From positions 124,001 through 188,000 of the forward strand of contig CAVWRA010000012.1 in assembly GCA_963757265.1 (NCBI GenBank): a DNA stretch of 64,000 bases, written 5' to 3'. Each line of letters opens with the position of its first letter. The stretch's first letter is position 1. This document shows, in pieces, positions 18,342 through 27,679 of the stretch. The notes under the pieces were generated by a model. That model made no database searches and had not been told where the DNA came from. It saw only the letters and a program-made list of their open reading frames with translations. The position numbers and the translations under genes are program-made. Source of the stretch: CAIVVT01 sp963757265. GTDB lineage: Bacteria; Acidobacteriota; Terriglobia; Bryobacterales; Bryobacteraceae.

Positions 18342-19391
18342 CTATTGGGGCAGGCTGCGCAGAGCCTGTCCGACGTGCAGAACGGCGGACATCACGCGGG
18401 CGTAGTCCATGCGCATCGGACCCAGGACGGCGAGCTTGGCGTCGAGCCCGCCCGGCATGGCCACGGAAAGGCCGACCAGCGAAAGATCCTGCATCGCCGG
18501 ATGGACGTCGGCCAGGCCGATCTGTACCTGAATCTCTCCGCCGCCCTCAAGGAACTGATCGAGCAGGGCGATGAGCCGCTTTTTCTCCTCCAGCGCGCGC
18601 ATCAGGTCGCGCAGATGTTCCTTGGTGAGATGCAGGTCCAGGGCCACCAGGTTGGAGGCGCCCTCCATGTAGACCAGGGGCGCGAAACCGATGTCCAGCA
18701 GGCCTTGGTCATACAGCACGGTGAGGCGCCGCAGCAGGGCGTCGTAGGCCGAGGACTCGAGATGCAGCAGCCGCTCGAGCTCCCGCCGGATGCCGCCCAG
18801 CGTCCATCCGGCGAAGTTGCGGTTCATGTAGTTGCGGATGGACGCCAGCTCATCCTGCGTGGCGGGCTCGTTGAGCTGCGCCACCTGGCTGCGCACCATG
18901 CGGTCGCGCGTAACAACCACCATCAGCACGCGCGACGGCGGCAGCAGAACGAACTCGATCTGATCGAGCACCTGCGCCTGGCCGGGAATGGCCGCCGAGA
19001 TGCCGATGTTCCGCGTGAGCTCGGTCAGCAGATGCGAGGCGTGCTCGGCGCGGGCGTCCAGGCTGCCCTTATTCGCCAGCTCCTGCCGCAGACGGGCCAG
19101 CTCGGCGGCCAGAATCCGGCTGGCCAGATAGGGGCGGGCGAACTCGCGGAAGGCCTTGGGCGTAGGGACCCGGCCGGCGGAAGTGTGCGGCTGATCGAGG
19201 TAGCCGTGATCGGCCAGCTCGGCCATGATGTTGCGGATCGTGGCCGCACTCAGGCCGTCCTTGCGGCGCCGGGCGATGGTACGCGAAGGCACGGGCTCGC
19301 CCGTCTCGATGTAAATTTGCACCAGCGAGTGCAGCACCTCGAGGGCCCGCGGGGGCAATGTGGCATCTGAATCCAAAGGCGCGCGGGACAT
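18342..19391 (-). CDS. hrcA: Heat-inducible transcription repressor HrcA
   Basis: The 349-residue regulator represses groE/dnaK-type operons by binding CIRCE elements. The N-terminal winged helix is visible (PPRALEVLHSLVQIYIETGEPVPS to SAATIRNIMAELADHGYLDQPHTSAGRVPT). The dimerisation and inserted domains end with the conserved GGLDAKLAVLGPMRMDYARVM. The ATG at 19391 has AAGGA three bases upstream and removes a non-conserved 15-residue extension. It is the first gene of hrcA-grpE-dnaJ. I see no CIRCE inverted repeat upstream, so this operon may not be autoregulated from here; dnaK is absent from the window. Confidence 0.93.
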   Translation of the reverse strand: MSRAPLDSDATLPPRALEVLHSLVQIYIETGEPVPSRTIARRRKDGLSAATIRNIMAELADHGYLDQPHTSAGRVPTPKAFREFARPYLASRILAAELARLRQELANKGSLDARAEHASHLLTELTRNIGISAAIPGQAQVLDQIEFVLLPPSRVLMVVVTRDRMVRSQVAQLNEPATQDELASIRNYMNRNFAGWTLGGIRRELERLLHLESSAYDALLRRLTVLYDQGLLDIGFAPLVYMEGASNLVALDLHLTKEHLRDLMRALEEKKRLIALLDQFLEGGGEIQVQIGLADVHPAMQDLSLVGLSVAMPGGLDAKLAVLGPMRMDYARVMSAVLHVGQALRSLPQ

Positions 19392-19466
19392 TGTTCCTTG
19401 AGACCTCATGGTATGGCACCGCGAGGCCCCGCGCAAGGGCCGCGGCGCGCAGCGGGCAGCTGCCGT

Positions 19467-19841
19467 TCAGACGCGGCGAAAGAGGGCTTCGGTTTCGGGC
19501 TGCAGCAGCACCCAGAACGTATAAATCCCCAGCGCCGTTCCGAACGGCACGTGCAACAAGGCAATCGCTCCGAAGACCAGTCCCACAATGCGCGCCCAGG
19601 GGCGCAAGTTGAGCAGCCCGTAACCGGCCAGCAGGGCGGGCAGGCTGATCAGCACAGTGAAGACGGTGAGCGCGCCGCCGATCAGGGCCACGATGTGCAT
19701 CGGCAGCATCGCCTCGTCTCCGCTGAGGCCGACAATCGAGGAGACCGCCGCGCTGCCGGCCAATATCGCCAGGGCGCCGAGCAGCCCCAGGACACCGAAG
19801 CAGACGTTCAGCCAACCGAGGACGCGGACGTGCGTTTCCAT
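19467..19841 (-). CDS. Four-helix membrane protein of unknown function
   Basis: A 124-residue protein with about four transmembrane helices (residues 9-31, 47-67, 69-84 and 87-109). The N terminus METHVRVLGWLNVCFGVLGLLGALAILAG is typical of small hypothetical membrane proteins common in Acidobacteria. The ATG at 19841 has GGGGGA seven bases upstream. It overlaps the 3' end of the upstream glycosyltransferase gene by 34 bases, so the two are probably cotranscribed. No function assigned. Confidence 0.7.
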   Translation of the reverse strand: METHVRVLGWLNVCFGVLGLLGALAILAGSAAVSSIVGLSGDEAMLPMHIVALIGGALTVFTVLISLPALLAGYGLLNLRPWARIVGLVFGAIALLHVPFGTALGIYTFWVLLQPETEALFRRV

Positions 19842-21184
19842 CGCTTTCCCCCTTGTCCGGCCATCACGCCGATTCTACGCCAGGCCCAGGCCGCGAAAAC
19901 CGGGACGTAAATCCACCACCGCCGCGCGGTGGATCCATTCCACACGCCGCTGGCGCGATAATCGGCCAGGACGGCGTAGGCCAGCGGCATCAGCGCCACC
20001 CACACGAAGCCCGCCGCGGAGGGCTCGAGGGCCAGCAGCGGCAGCAGCCAGGCCAGATACCAGGGGTGGACGTTGGCGGCGATGAGCAGCAGGGCGGCGA
20101 CAAACTCCATCGTGACACGCTCCAGAGCGCCGGGGCGCCACACGGCCACCACGGCGAGGGCGGCGATGAGCGCCATGGAGAGGTGCTTGGCGATCGTGCC
20201 ATCGTGGCCGCTGAACCACCAGATCACGCCAAAAAGACTGTCATTGTTGCGCCATCCGCCCAGGTAGCCGCTGGCGAAGGAGGCGTTGCGGCCGACCAGA
20301 TCAGGCAGGGCAGCGCGGTACGGCCAGAAAATAAGAATCACCAGGGGAATTCCGGCCAACACAACGCGCCAGCGCGGACGCCACCACGGGCGCAGGCCGT
20401 GCGTGGCGAACAAAGGCAGAAGAAGAAAAGGCCAATACTTGATCAGCCCGCCCGCCGTGAGCAGCAGGCCGGCCAGCGCCCAGCGCTCCCTCCGCGCGGC
20501 CAATAGGGCTGCCAGGAGCGTGGCGGCGAGGCAGGAGTCCATGTGGCCCTGGCCCCAGAATTCCACCCAGGTCAAAGGGCACCAGGCCCAGATGAGGACT
20601 CGGGCCAGCGGCAGCCCGAGGGCCTGGAGAAGCAGCAAAAGCACACCGATCGTTGCTATATCTCCTAGTAAAGAAGGGAGTTTCATCCACACCAGTTGTT
20701 GTGGGACGCGGTCGGGCGCAGCCCAACGCGCCCACCGGTACGTCCACAGCTGCACCTGCTCCCACAGCGGCCCATAAACGGCTCGAATGGCCGGGCCGGA
20801 AACGCGCGGATAAGTCTCGTCGCGGAGATATGCCAGGGTGGGATCGCCGGGGGTGGTCAGGTACGGGTTGCGGCCGGCGTCCTGCGCCTGGCCTTCCCAG
20901 CGATAGCGGTACAGATCATCGGATAGGGAAGGCATCTGTGTCAAAAAGATGACACGCGGAGCCACGGCTACTGTGGCAATCCAAACACACGCCAAAAGAC
21001 CGATCGATCTAGTCCCATTTTGGAGAACAACGTGGACGCTGATCAGATAAAATAGAGATGCAATAAGAAGCAGGCCGATGGTTCGCCCGGCGTGCGACGC
21101 CGGCTCGCCGGCGCAGCTCAGGGCGAACGCGGCCGCCAGCAGGCCCGTTCCCCCGAGAGCCAGTTGGATCCAGCGCGGCGACAT
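19808..21184 (-). CDS. GT-C fold integral membrane glycosyltransferase (GT87/mannosyltransferase-like)
   Basis: A 458-residue protein with roughly ten to twelve transmembrane helices. The first extracytoplasmic loop carries SDDLYRYRWEG (Asp89, Asp90), the acidic pair typical of GT-C enzymes using polyprenyl-phosphate sugars, followed by NPYLTTPGD. A second loop has GPLWEQVQLW. It likely transfers a sugar from a lipid donor outside the membrane. The ATG at 21184 drops a non-conserved 30-residue extension. Divergent from a processive GT2 gene 64 bases away, suggesting a shared role in polysaccharide or glycolipid synthesis. Acceptor unknown. Confidence 0.75.
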   Translation of the reverse strand: MSPRWIQLALGGTGLLAAAFALSCAGEPASHAGRTIGLLLIASLFYLISVHVVLQNGTRSIGLLACVWIATVAVAPRVIFLTQMPSLSDDLYRYRWEGQAQDAGRNPYLTTPGDPTLAYLRDETYPRVSGPAIRAVYGPLWEQVQLWTYRWARWAAPDRVPQQLVWMKLPSLLGDIATIGVLLLLLQALGLPLARVLIWAWCPLTWVEFWGQGHMDSCLAATLLAALLAARRERWALAGLLLTAGGLIKYWPFLLLPLFATHGLRPWWRPRWRVVLAGIPLVILIFWPYRAALPDLVGRNASFASGYLGGWRNNDSLFGVIWWFSGHDGTIAKHLSMALIAALAVVAVWRPGALERVTMEFVAALLLIAANVHPWYLAWLLPLLALEPSAAGFVWVALMPLAYAVLADYRASGVWNGSTARRWWIYVPVFAAWAWRRIGVMAGQGGKRWKRTSASSVG

Positions 21185-21248
21185 GAATTTCTGTTTCTCC
21201 AACCTGGCGTTCCTCGCTCCATCGCAGATGGATCGCTGGAGCCGTGCG

Positions 21249-22796
21249 ATGTCGGATGACTCCTTTGCGGGCATCCACCGCCTGGCGCTGTTCGACTGGC
21301 TGCTCCTGGTACCCTACTTTACCCTGCTGACGATTCTGGCGATTTATGGCGCGCATCGTTTCGTGATGGTCTACCGCTACCTGAGGTCGCGCCAACGCGT
21401 GCCCAAGGTCCCGCCGCAGCGCTTTGCCGAGCTGCCGCGAGTGACCATTCAATTGGCCCTGTTCAACGAACGCAACGTGGTGGACCAGTTGATCGGAGCC
21501 GTGCTGAAGGTCCGCTACCCGCGCGAGCTGCTTGAAATTCAGGTTCTGGACGATTCCACCGACGACACGCACCCCTACACCGAAGCGCTGGTGGCGCGGC
21601 TGAAGGCCCAAGGTCAGCCGATCGAGTACATCCACCGCGCCAACCGCAACGGTTACAAGGCGGGCGCGCTGCAGGAGGGGATGGCGCGGGCCAAGGGCGA
21701 ATTCCTGGCGCTGTTCGACGCCGATTTCATCCCCCCTGAAGATTTTCTGGAGAAGGCCATCGACTTCTTCGCCGACCCCAAGGTCGGCGTGGTGCAGACC
21801 CGCTGGACGTACATGAATCGCGATCACAGCCTGCTGACCGAAGTGCAGGCGCTGATGCTGGACGGACACTTTGCCTTGGAGCACGTGGCGCGTTCCGGCC
21901 AGGGGCTGTATTTCAATTTCAACGGCACGGCGGGCATCCTGCGGCGGACGATGATCGAGGACGCGGGCGGATGGCAGCACGACACGCTGACCGAGGATTC
22001 GGACCTCAGCTACCGCGCGCAGATGAAGGGCTGGCGGTTCGTGTACCTGCCGTCGATCGAGTGTCCCAGCGAGCTGCCGGTGGATACGTACGGCTTCCAG
22101 GTGCAGCAGCAGCGCTGGGCCAAGGGGCTGACGCAGTGCGCGCTGAAACTGCTGCCACAGATCTTCCGTTCCAAACAAATCCCGTTGCGCGAGAAGATCG
22201 AGGCCTGGTTCCATATGACGCCCAACATCAGCTACCCGCTGATGGTGATCGTGTCGGCGATGATGCTGCCGGTAATGATCGTGCGCTTCTACATCGGCTG
22301 GCTGGATATGCTGCTGGTGGACGCGCCGCTGATCGTGTGCAGCTTCTGGTCGGTCGTGACGTTTTATCTGCTGGCGGAACACGAGCTGTATCCCAAAACG
22401 TGGAAGCGGGCGGTGCTGATTCTGCCGTTCCTGCTGGCGATGGGCGTGGCGCTGACTATCTCCAACACGAAAGGCGTGATCGAGGCCCTGCTGCACAGGC
22501 AGTCGGGTTTTGTGCGCACGCCAAAGTACGCCCCGCGGGCCGCGGGCGCGCCGCTCGAAGTGGCCTACCGCCGCAAGAGCGGCTGGCTGCCCTTCGCCGA
22601 GATCGCCATGGGCATTGGTTTTCTGGCCATCGTCTACTACTGTATCGACGTGATGAATTTCCTGGCGCTGCCGTTCCTGCTGATCTTCGTGTGCGGCTAC
22701 TTCTGGGCCGGTTTCAGCACGCTGTGGCAGGAACAGAAGGCCCGCTTGCGCTTCGCGCGTGAAACCCGGCGCGTCGAAGTCGAAGCAGTCAGTTAG
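21249..22796 (+). CDS. Processive family 2 glycosyltransferase (cellulose/mannan synthase-like)
   Basis: A 515-residue membrane enzyme with one N-terminal helix (about residues 16-40), a cytoplasmic GT-A catalytic domain and about four C-terminal helices. All GT2 signatures are visible: LDDSTDDT (residues 100-107), FDADF (156-160), TEDSDLSYR (248-256) and QQQRWAKG (286-293). This arrangement matches bacterial glucomannan/ceramide-glucosyltransferase-like synthases that use nucleotide sugars. The ATG at 21249 has GGAG eight bases upstream; the frame is open further upstream, overlapping the divergent gene, but that part is not conserved. Product polymer not predictable. Confidence 0.88.
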   Translation: MSDDSFAGIHRLALFDWLLLVPYFTLLTILAIYGAHRFVMVYRYLRSRQRVPKVPPQRFAELPRVTIQLALFNERNVVDQLIGAVLKVRYPRELLEIQVLDDSTDDTHPYTEALVARLKAQGQPIEYIHRANRNGYKAGALQEGMARAKGEFLALFDADFIPPEDFLEKAIDFFADPKVGVVQTRWTYMNRDHSLLTEVQALMLDGHFALEHVARSGQGLYFNFNGTAGILRRTMIEDAGGWQHDTLTEDSDLSYRAQMKGWRFVYLPSIECPSELPVDTYGFQVQQQRWAKGLTQCALKLLPQIFRSKQIPLREKIEAWFHMTPNISYPLMVIVSAMMLPVMIVRFYIGWLDMLLVDAPLIVCSFWSVVTFYLLAEHELYPKTWKRAVLILPFLLAMGVALTISNTKGVIEALLHRQSGFVRTPKYAPRAAGAPLEVAYRRKSGWLPFAEIAMGIGFLAIVYYCIDVMNFLALPFLLIFVCGYFWAGFSTLWQEQKARLRFARETRRVEVEAVS

Positions 22797-22868
22797 CAAG
22801 CATTCCCCCAATCGAATCCGCGCCGGCTCGCGGGAAACTGTTAGAACTGTAGTTCGAGCAGTTCATCC

Positions 22869-24194
22869 ATGAGCAACACCAACCCCACTTCGGCAACACG
22901 GCGCGACGTATTGAAAGGCGCGGGCGCGGCGGCTTTTACGACACTGATTTTCCCGAGAATGGCGCGCGGCGCCAATGATCGGATCACCGCCGGCTTCATC
23001 GGCACGGGCACGATGGGGCAGGGCGACGTCGATTTCGCCATCCAGACCGGCGCGGTGCAGGCCGTGGCGATCTGCGACGTCTACCAGCCCAACCTCGAAA
23101 AAGGCATCGCCGTCGCCAACAAGCGCGGGCAGAGCCCCAAGGCCGTAAAGGATTTCCGCGAAGTCCTGGCCGAGCGCTCGATCGACGTGGTGTGCATCGC
23201 GACGCCGGACCACTGGCATGCCTACATCACGGTAGAGGCCTGCAAGGCGGGCAAGGACGTGTTCGTGGAGAAGCCGGCCTGCACCTACGTCGAGGAGGGC
23301 CGGATGATGGTGCAGGCCGCGCGCAAGTACGGCCGCGTGGTGCAGGGCGGGACGATGCAGCGCTCGGGCGGGTTCTTCAGGAAGGCGGCCGAGCTGATCC
23401 AGGCTGGAGAAATAGGCGAGATCACTTACTGCCACGAATGGCAAGCGGGCACGACTAAGAAAGAGGGCTGGGGCAGGCGCAGCGGTGAAGTCCCGCCGGC
23501 GGGTCTCGATTGGGACCTGTGGCAAGGGCCGGCCGCCGAGCGGCCTTACAGCCTCAACCGCTTCGGCGTATCGCCCGACCGCTGGTCCACCTTCCGCTAC
23601 TTCTGGGATTATGCCGGCGGCGCCATGACCGACTGGGGCGTGCACCTCATCGACCCGATTCATCAGGCCCTGGGCGAGCCGATGCCGCGCTCGATTGTCG
23701 CGCTCGGCTCGAAGTTCTACGTCAACGACGACACCGAAACGCCGGACACGATGCAGGCTACGTTCCAGTACGAGAAGTTCCTCTCCGGCTATGAAAACCG
23801 CACCTGCAACCCGATGCCGCTGTTCGAGCACGGGTATGGCACCTCGTTCCACGGGACCAAAGGCACGCTGGTGCTGAACCGCGGCGGGGTGTGGGTCTAC
23901 GACCTGCAGTCCAAGGAGCCGGTGAAGAGCTGGGGTCGCGAGCAGGAGCCGGAAATGGGTCCGATGAATGTTCCGCACTGGAACAACTTCGTCGATTGCA
24001 TCCACTCCCGCGCGACGCCAATCAGCGACATCGAGCGCTGCGTCCGCTCCAGCGTCACCTGCATTCTGGCCAACCTTTCCATGCGCTTCGAATCGCGCCT
24101 GGACTGGGACGAGAAGGCCTGGACGGTGAAGCAGGAAGAGGTGCGGCCGCGGCTCAAGCCGAATTACCGCGCGCCCTGGAAGCTGGAAGTCTAG
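22869..24194 (+). CDS. Gfo/Idh/MocA-family oxidoreductase with Tat-like signal
   Basis: A 441-residue NAD(P)-dependent sugar-type dehydrogenase. The N terminus carries TRRDVLKGAGAAAFTTLIFP, a twin-arginine-like signal, so the protein is probably exported. The Rossmann domain begins at ITAGFIGTGTMGQGD (GxGxxG). DHWHAYITVEACKAGKDVFVEKP provides the catalytic Lys of the EKP motif. The C-terminal beta domain contains DWGVHLIDPIHQALG. Such secreted members are abundant in Acidobacteria and Planctomycetes and act on sugars or glycosides. Substrate unknown. The gene lies between a glycosyltransferase and a sugar-lactonase-like pseudogene. Confidence 0.85.
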   Translation: MSNTNPTSATRRDVLKGAGAAAFTTLIFPRMARGANDRITAGFIGTGTMGQGDVDFAIQTGAVQAVAICDVYQPNLEKGIAVANKRGQSPKAVKDFREVLAERSIDVVCIATPDHWHAYITVEACKAGKDVFVEKPACTYVEEGRMMVQAARKYGRVVQGGTMQRSGGFFRKAAELIQAGEIGEITYCHEWQAGTTKKEGWGRRSGEVPPAGLDWDLWQGPAAERPYSLNRFGVSPDRWSTFRYFWDYAGGAMTDWGVHLIDPIHQALGEPMPRSIVALGSKFYVNDDTETPDTMQATFQYEKFLSGYENRTCNPMPLFEHGYGTSFHGTKGTLVLNRGGVWVYDLQSKEPVKSWGREQEPEMGPMNVPHWNNFVDCIHSRATPISDIERCVRSSVTCILANLSMRFESRLDWDEKAWTVKQEEVRPRLKPNYRAPWKLEV

Positions 24195-24217
24195 CCGGCG
24201 CGCGGCCGCCACAGGGG

Positions 24218-25074
24218 TCATTCGCGGACGGTAAGGCGCGCGCTGTAAACCGAACTGCGCGCGGCGATGTACAGCGTCCGGTGATCGTCACCCCCGAACA
24301 CCAAACTGGCGGGCTTCTCGGGCGTCTCGATTTTGCCGGCCGGCCGGCCATCGGGCGTGAAGATCAGAACGTGCCGCGCGGCGACGTACACTCGTCCGTG
24401 CTCATCGGTGCATAATCCGTTGGGCACGCCGTCGATGCCGCTGATGAAAACGCGCTCGCCCGAGGCGTTTCCCTGGTGGTCGAGGTCGAACACACGCACC
24501 GCGCGCTCGTCGCTGCTTGCGGCGTAGAGCAACTTGCCGTCGGGCGAGAGCGACAGCCCGTTAGGCCGCTTGTCCCAACGCGCCAGCACCGACACGACGC
24601 CCCTCCCCCGACCCGGAAAATGCCGTAAAAGGAGAGCTCCCGGGAGTCGTCGGCGGAGCCGAAGGCCGGGTCTGAAAAGAAGACCTCGCCGTCCTTGCGC
24701 ACCACGACTTCGTTCGGCGAATTCAGTTTGTGGCCCTCGAACGTGGCGGCCACGGTTTCTGCAGCGTCGCCTTCCCGCAGGCGGACCAGACGGCGCGCGC
24801 CGCTCTCACACACCAGGATGCGGCCGCGATCGTCCACCCCCAGCCCGGCTGGACCGTTGAGCTTCGCTTTCACGAGCGCCGTGCCGTGGCCCGGCGTGTA
24901 GCGCACGAGCTGGCCCGCCGGGCCGTCCGCGATATAGAGATGGCCGTCGCGCGACCATGTGAGCCCATCGGCGTAACGAAACCCGGTGGCGACTTTCTCG
25001 AGCTGCCATTCCGGAGTCTGCGCCGGCGCGCTAACCAGTCCGGCCGTCAGGATGAGAAGCGCCGCGAGCCGCAT
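24218..25074 (-). pseudogene. SMP-30/gluconolactonase-like protein, frameshifted
   Basis: Two overlapping frames together make one beta-propeller protein of about 285 residues. The first part (from 25074) has a signal peptide (MRLAALLILTAGLVSAPAQT) and repeats such as YADGLTWSRDGHLYIADGPAG, and is in register through SFYGIFRVG. The second part resumes at VLARWDKRPNGLSLSPDGKLL and continues to 24218. The shift lies in a G-rich run on the coding strand (plus strand about 24598-24612); one base appears to be missing. It would hydrolyse sugar lactones if intact. It is either a genuine inactivation or a sequencing error in the homopolymer. Confidence 0.8.
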
Positions 25075-25308
25075 GCCGACCACTATTGTATGCAGTGCGC
25101 CGCGGCGGGCGGGGCTAGCCCGGATGTTTCACCAACAATCGGCTGCGGCGCGCGATAGGGCCGCATCTACTGCGTTGCCCTCGGTCGCCGTCCTCGACGT
25201 ACTGTTCAAGCACGCCTGCGGGCGGCTCCCGCGAGCGCGCCTTGTGGCGTTGCTTGATATTGGGGCCCTCTCATCGCGCCTCGCTGCGATCGTGGTGCAA
25301 CATCCGGG

Positions 25309-26310
25309 CTACTTCTTCGATTTCAGCCTGTGCTCGATTTCCTGCAGTTCCTTCTGACCCTCGCCGCTGGCCCAGGCCTGCTTCAGTTCCTGGCCCTCCA
25401 TGCCGGCCAGGCGTCCGAGCAGCAGATAGGCGGGCAGGGCGTGCTCCAGGTGGCGCCAATGCGCCATCTCTTCGAGCGCCGGCAGGCCGCGCTCTCGGAT
25501 GTGCGTGGCGGTTGACGCAGACAGCCCCTGGTCGGTCAGCATCAACAACGTGCGCACGGCCTCGAGCCGGTCCTTCAGGACGGTCGAATTCAGCATCTCG
25601 ACGAACCAGGTGGTTTCGACTTTAATGCCCAACGACGGGTCCTTTTGAGCCAGGGCCGCGATCGGCCGCAGCGCCCGCAGCGCGTTGGCGCGCACGTCGG
25701 GGTCGGGGTCGCGCAGCCCGAGCTGCAGATCGTCGGTGACGTCGCTCTTGCGCGGCGCGTAGCCCAGGACGTAGGCCGCAATGGCGCGCTGCTCGTCGTC
25801 GTCCGATTCGCGCAGCACCGCCCGCAGCGCCGCAAGGTGGATTTCGGCCAGCCCCAGGAAGCGTTCCTCCAGCACGCGGCAGGCGATGTTGTTCATCAGC
25901 GAGTGGCCCTTCGAAATGTCCTCCACCATGTCGCCTTCGCGCATCGCATTGGCCAGCGCGATGGTGTAGTCGTGGTACACCTCGACGATCTCCGGCGGCA
26001 GCTCGAGGTCGCCCTCGGGCCAGTCGCGCAGGGGGAACGCGGAGGCGCTGCGCTCTTCGATTCCGACGTACAGGATGGCCTGGCCGCCTTCGCAGCAGAA
26101 GGCCTCGACCGACGCCCGCGCCACGCCGTCGACCGCCAACAGCGTGTCCTCCAGCTTGGACTTGGACGGCGGCAGAGGGTCGCCGGGCTTGACGCCGATC
26201 GCTTTCAGGATCCGCTCCTGCGGGATCTTGCGAGCGCCGAAGATCTCAACCTGCCCGACGATCGGCGTCTGGGACGCCAGCATCGCCATCATTACGGCCG
26301 CAACCAGCAT
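25309..26310 (-). CDS. POTRA-like and HEAT-repeat protein, exported, function unknown
   Basis: A 333-residue protein with an N-terminal hydrophobic signal (MLVAAVMMAMLASQ). Residues 15-85 look like a POTRA domain (IVGQVEIFGARKIPQERILKAIGVKPGDPLP and VARASVEAF). The remainder contains HEAT-type helical repeats, seen in DDEQRAIAAYVLGYA and LGLRDPDPDVRANALRALRPI. POTRA modules mediate protein-protein contacts at the outer membrane or divisome; HEAT repeats add a scaffold. It is 37 bases after the broken asparaginase gene and likely cotranscribed. The longer frame upstream to 26556 is a shadow of that gene. Confidence 0.65.
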   Translation of the reverse strand: MLVAAVMMAMLASQTPIVGQVEIFGARKIPQERILKAIGVKPGDPLPPSKSKLEDTLLAVDGVARASVEAFCCEGGQAILYVGIEERSASAFPLRDWPEGDLELPPEIVEVYHDYTIALANAMREGDMVEDISKGHSLMNNIACRVLEERFLGLAEIHLAALRAVLRESDDDEQRAIAAYVLGYAPRKSDVTDDLQLGLRDPDPDVRANALRALRPIAALAQKDPSLGIKVETTWFVEMLNSTVLKDRLEAVRTLLMLTDQGLSASTATHIRERGLPALEEMAHWRHLEHALPAYLLLGRLAGMEGQELKQAWASGEGQKELQEIEHRLKSKK

Positions 26311-26347
26311 ACTCCCACTGTCGCACGGCCGCGCGACGCGGGCGGCG

Positions 26348-27468
26348 TCAGGACTTGCGTTCCAGCAGCCAGGCGCAATCCTCGAGCCGGCTCTCGCCGC
26401 CGGTATTGACGGCGAACTTCGGCGCAGCCATGGCGCCGTTGCGCTGGCGGCTGTTCCACAACGACGCGCCGGCGTATGCGCCGTCGGCGCGCAGCGCGTA
26501 GAAGAAGATATCGAAGCGCGCCAGCCGGGCGTGGTCGTTGTTGAAGTTGCGGGCAACCCGCTGGAGCGCGTCCAGGCACGCGTCCTTGGGGCTCATCGCA
26601 TGACGCATGTTCTCGACCACGGTGTGCCCGCCGGCGATGCGGATATTCTCCTCGCCCAGGCCCGTCGAGCCGGAGCCGCCGACCTCCTGATCGACGAACA
26701 GGCCCGCGCCGATCAGCGGCGAATCGCCCACCCGGCCGGGGATCTTCCAGGCCAGTCCGGAAGTGGTCGTCGTGCCCGACATCTCCCCTTTTCGTTCAAC
26801 GCCAGGCAGTTGATGGTGCCCGTGGGGGGATGTTTGGCCGCGTCGAACGCCCAGGCGATCCACTCCGGGCTGGCCTGGGGAAACATCCGGCGCAGCGAAT
26901 CCTGAGCCTGCTTCGGGGCCGCGGCATCGGGCGCATCCAGCCAGTCGGTCCAGTTGTTGCGACCCGCGGCGTCGCGCAGTGTCTGCTTCCAGGCCACATA
27001 CGCCAGCCGCGACTTCTCCGTCAATAGATTCATCTCCGGAATGCCCCAGGCGCGGGCGAAGCTCGTCGCGCCTTCGCCCACCAGGAGAACATGGGCCGTC
27101 TGTTCCATCACCAGCTTGGCCAGCCGCGCGACGTTCTTGATGTTGTGCACTGCGGCCACCGCGCCGCAGCGCCGCGTCGGACCGTGCATCACGCTGGCGT
27201 CGAGTTCCACCACGCCGTCTTCATTCGGCAGGCCGCCGTAGCCCACGCTGGTATCCTCGGGATCGTCCTCGAGGATGCTGACGCCCGAGACGACGGCCTC
27301 CAGCGTGTCCCCGCCGGCCTGCAATATCTCGTTGGCGCGCTTGCAGGCCGCCCGGCCGTTGGCGCTCGATATCACGATGTTGTCCGGCCGGCCCGAGTCG
27401 CCGGCCTGAAACGAAGCTGCCGCGGCGGGCAACGCCGCCGTGGCAAGGAGCATGTCGCGTCTGAGCAT
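26348..27468 (-). pseudogene. N4-(beta-N-acetylglucosaminyl)-L-asparaginase family, frameshifted
   Basis: An Ntn-hydrolase of the glycosylasparaginase/isoaspartyl peptidase family. The start at 27468 is fixed by AGGAG seven bases upstream, and the N terminus MLRRDMLLATAALPAAAAS is a Tat-like signal. The first frame runs through GYGGLPNEDG and PPTGTINCLALNEKG, including the predicted nucleophile Thr of TGTI. The second frame resumes with EMSGTTTTSGLAWKIPGRV and GDSPLIGAG. The junction is a run of four C (26785-26788 plus strand) where one base is missing. Restoring it gives a full-length protein of about 373 residues. The shift lies just after the nucleophile and would abolish activity. Confidence 0.85.
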
Positions 27469-27679
27469 AAAAAGTCTCCTGTGCGGCGTCCGGTAAACTG
27501 AAGGGATCGATGAAGTCGAGACTGACCCCTTTGCCGGCGCTTGCCACACCATTCTTCTGCGCGGCGCGGGGTGAGCGCAAGCGGCCCGAGTGGAGGCGGC
27601 GCGGTTTCTTCAGGGGCGCTGCCCGCGGGGCAGACGGCGGGAGTCGCGCCGTTCGCCGCGGATCGAGGTCCGGTGGGCA

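Noticed and set aside
19392..19480. CIRCE operator upstream of hrcA
   Set aside because: I looked for the TTAGCACTC-N9-GAGTGCTAA inverted repeat and found no match.
21183..21248. GT2 gene starting at 21183 so that it shares CATG with the divergent gene
   Set aside because: The ATG at 21249 has a GGAG site and begins the conserved membrane segment, whereas the upstream part is not protein-like.
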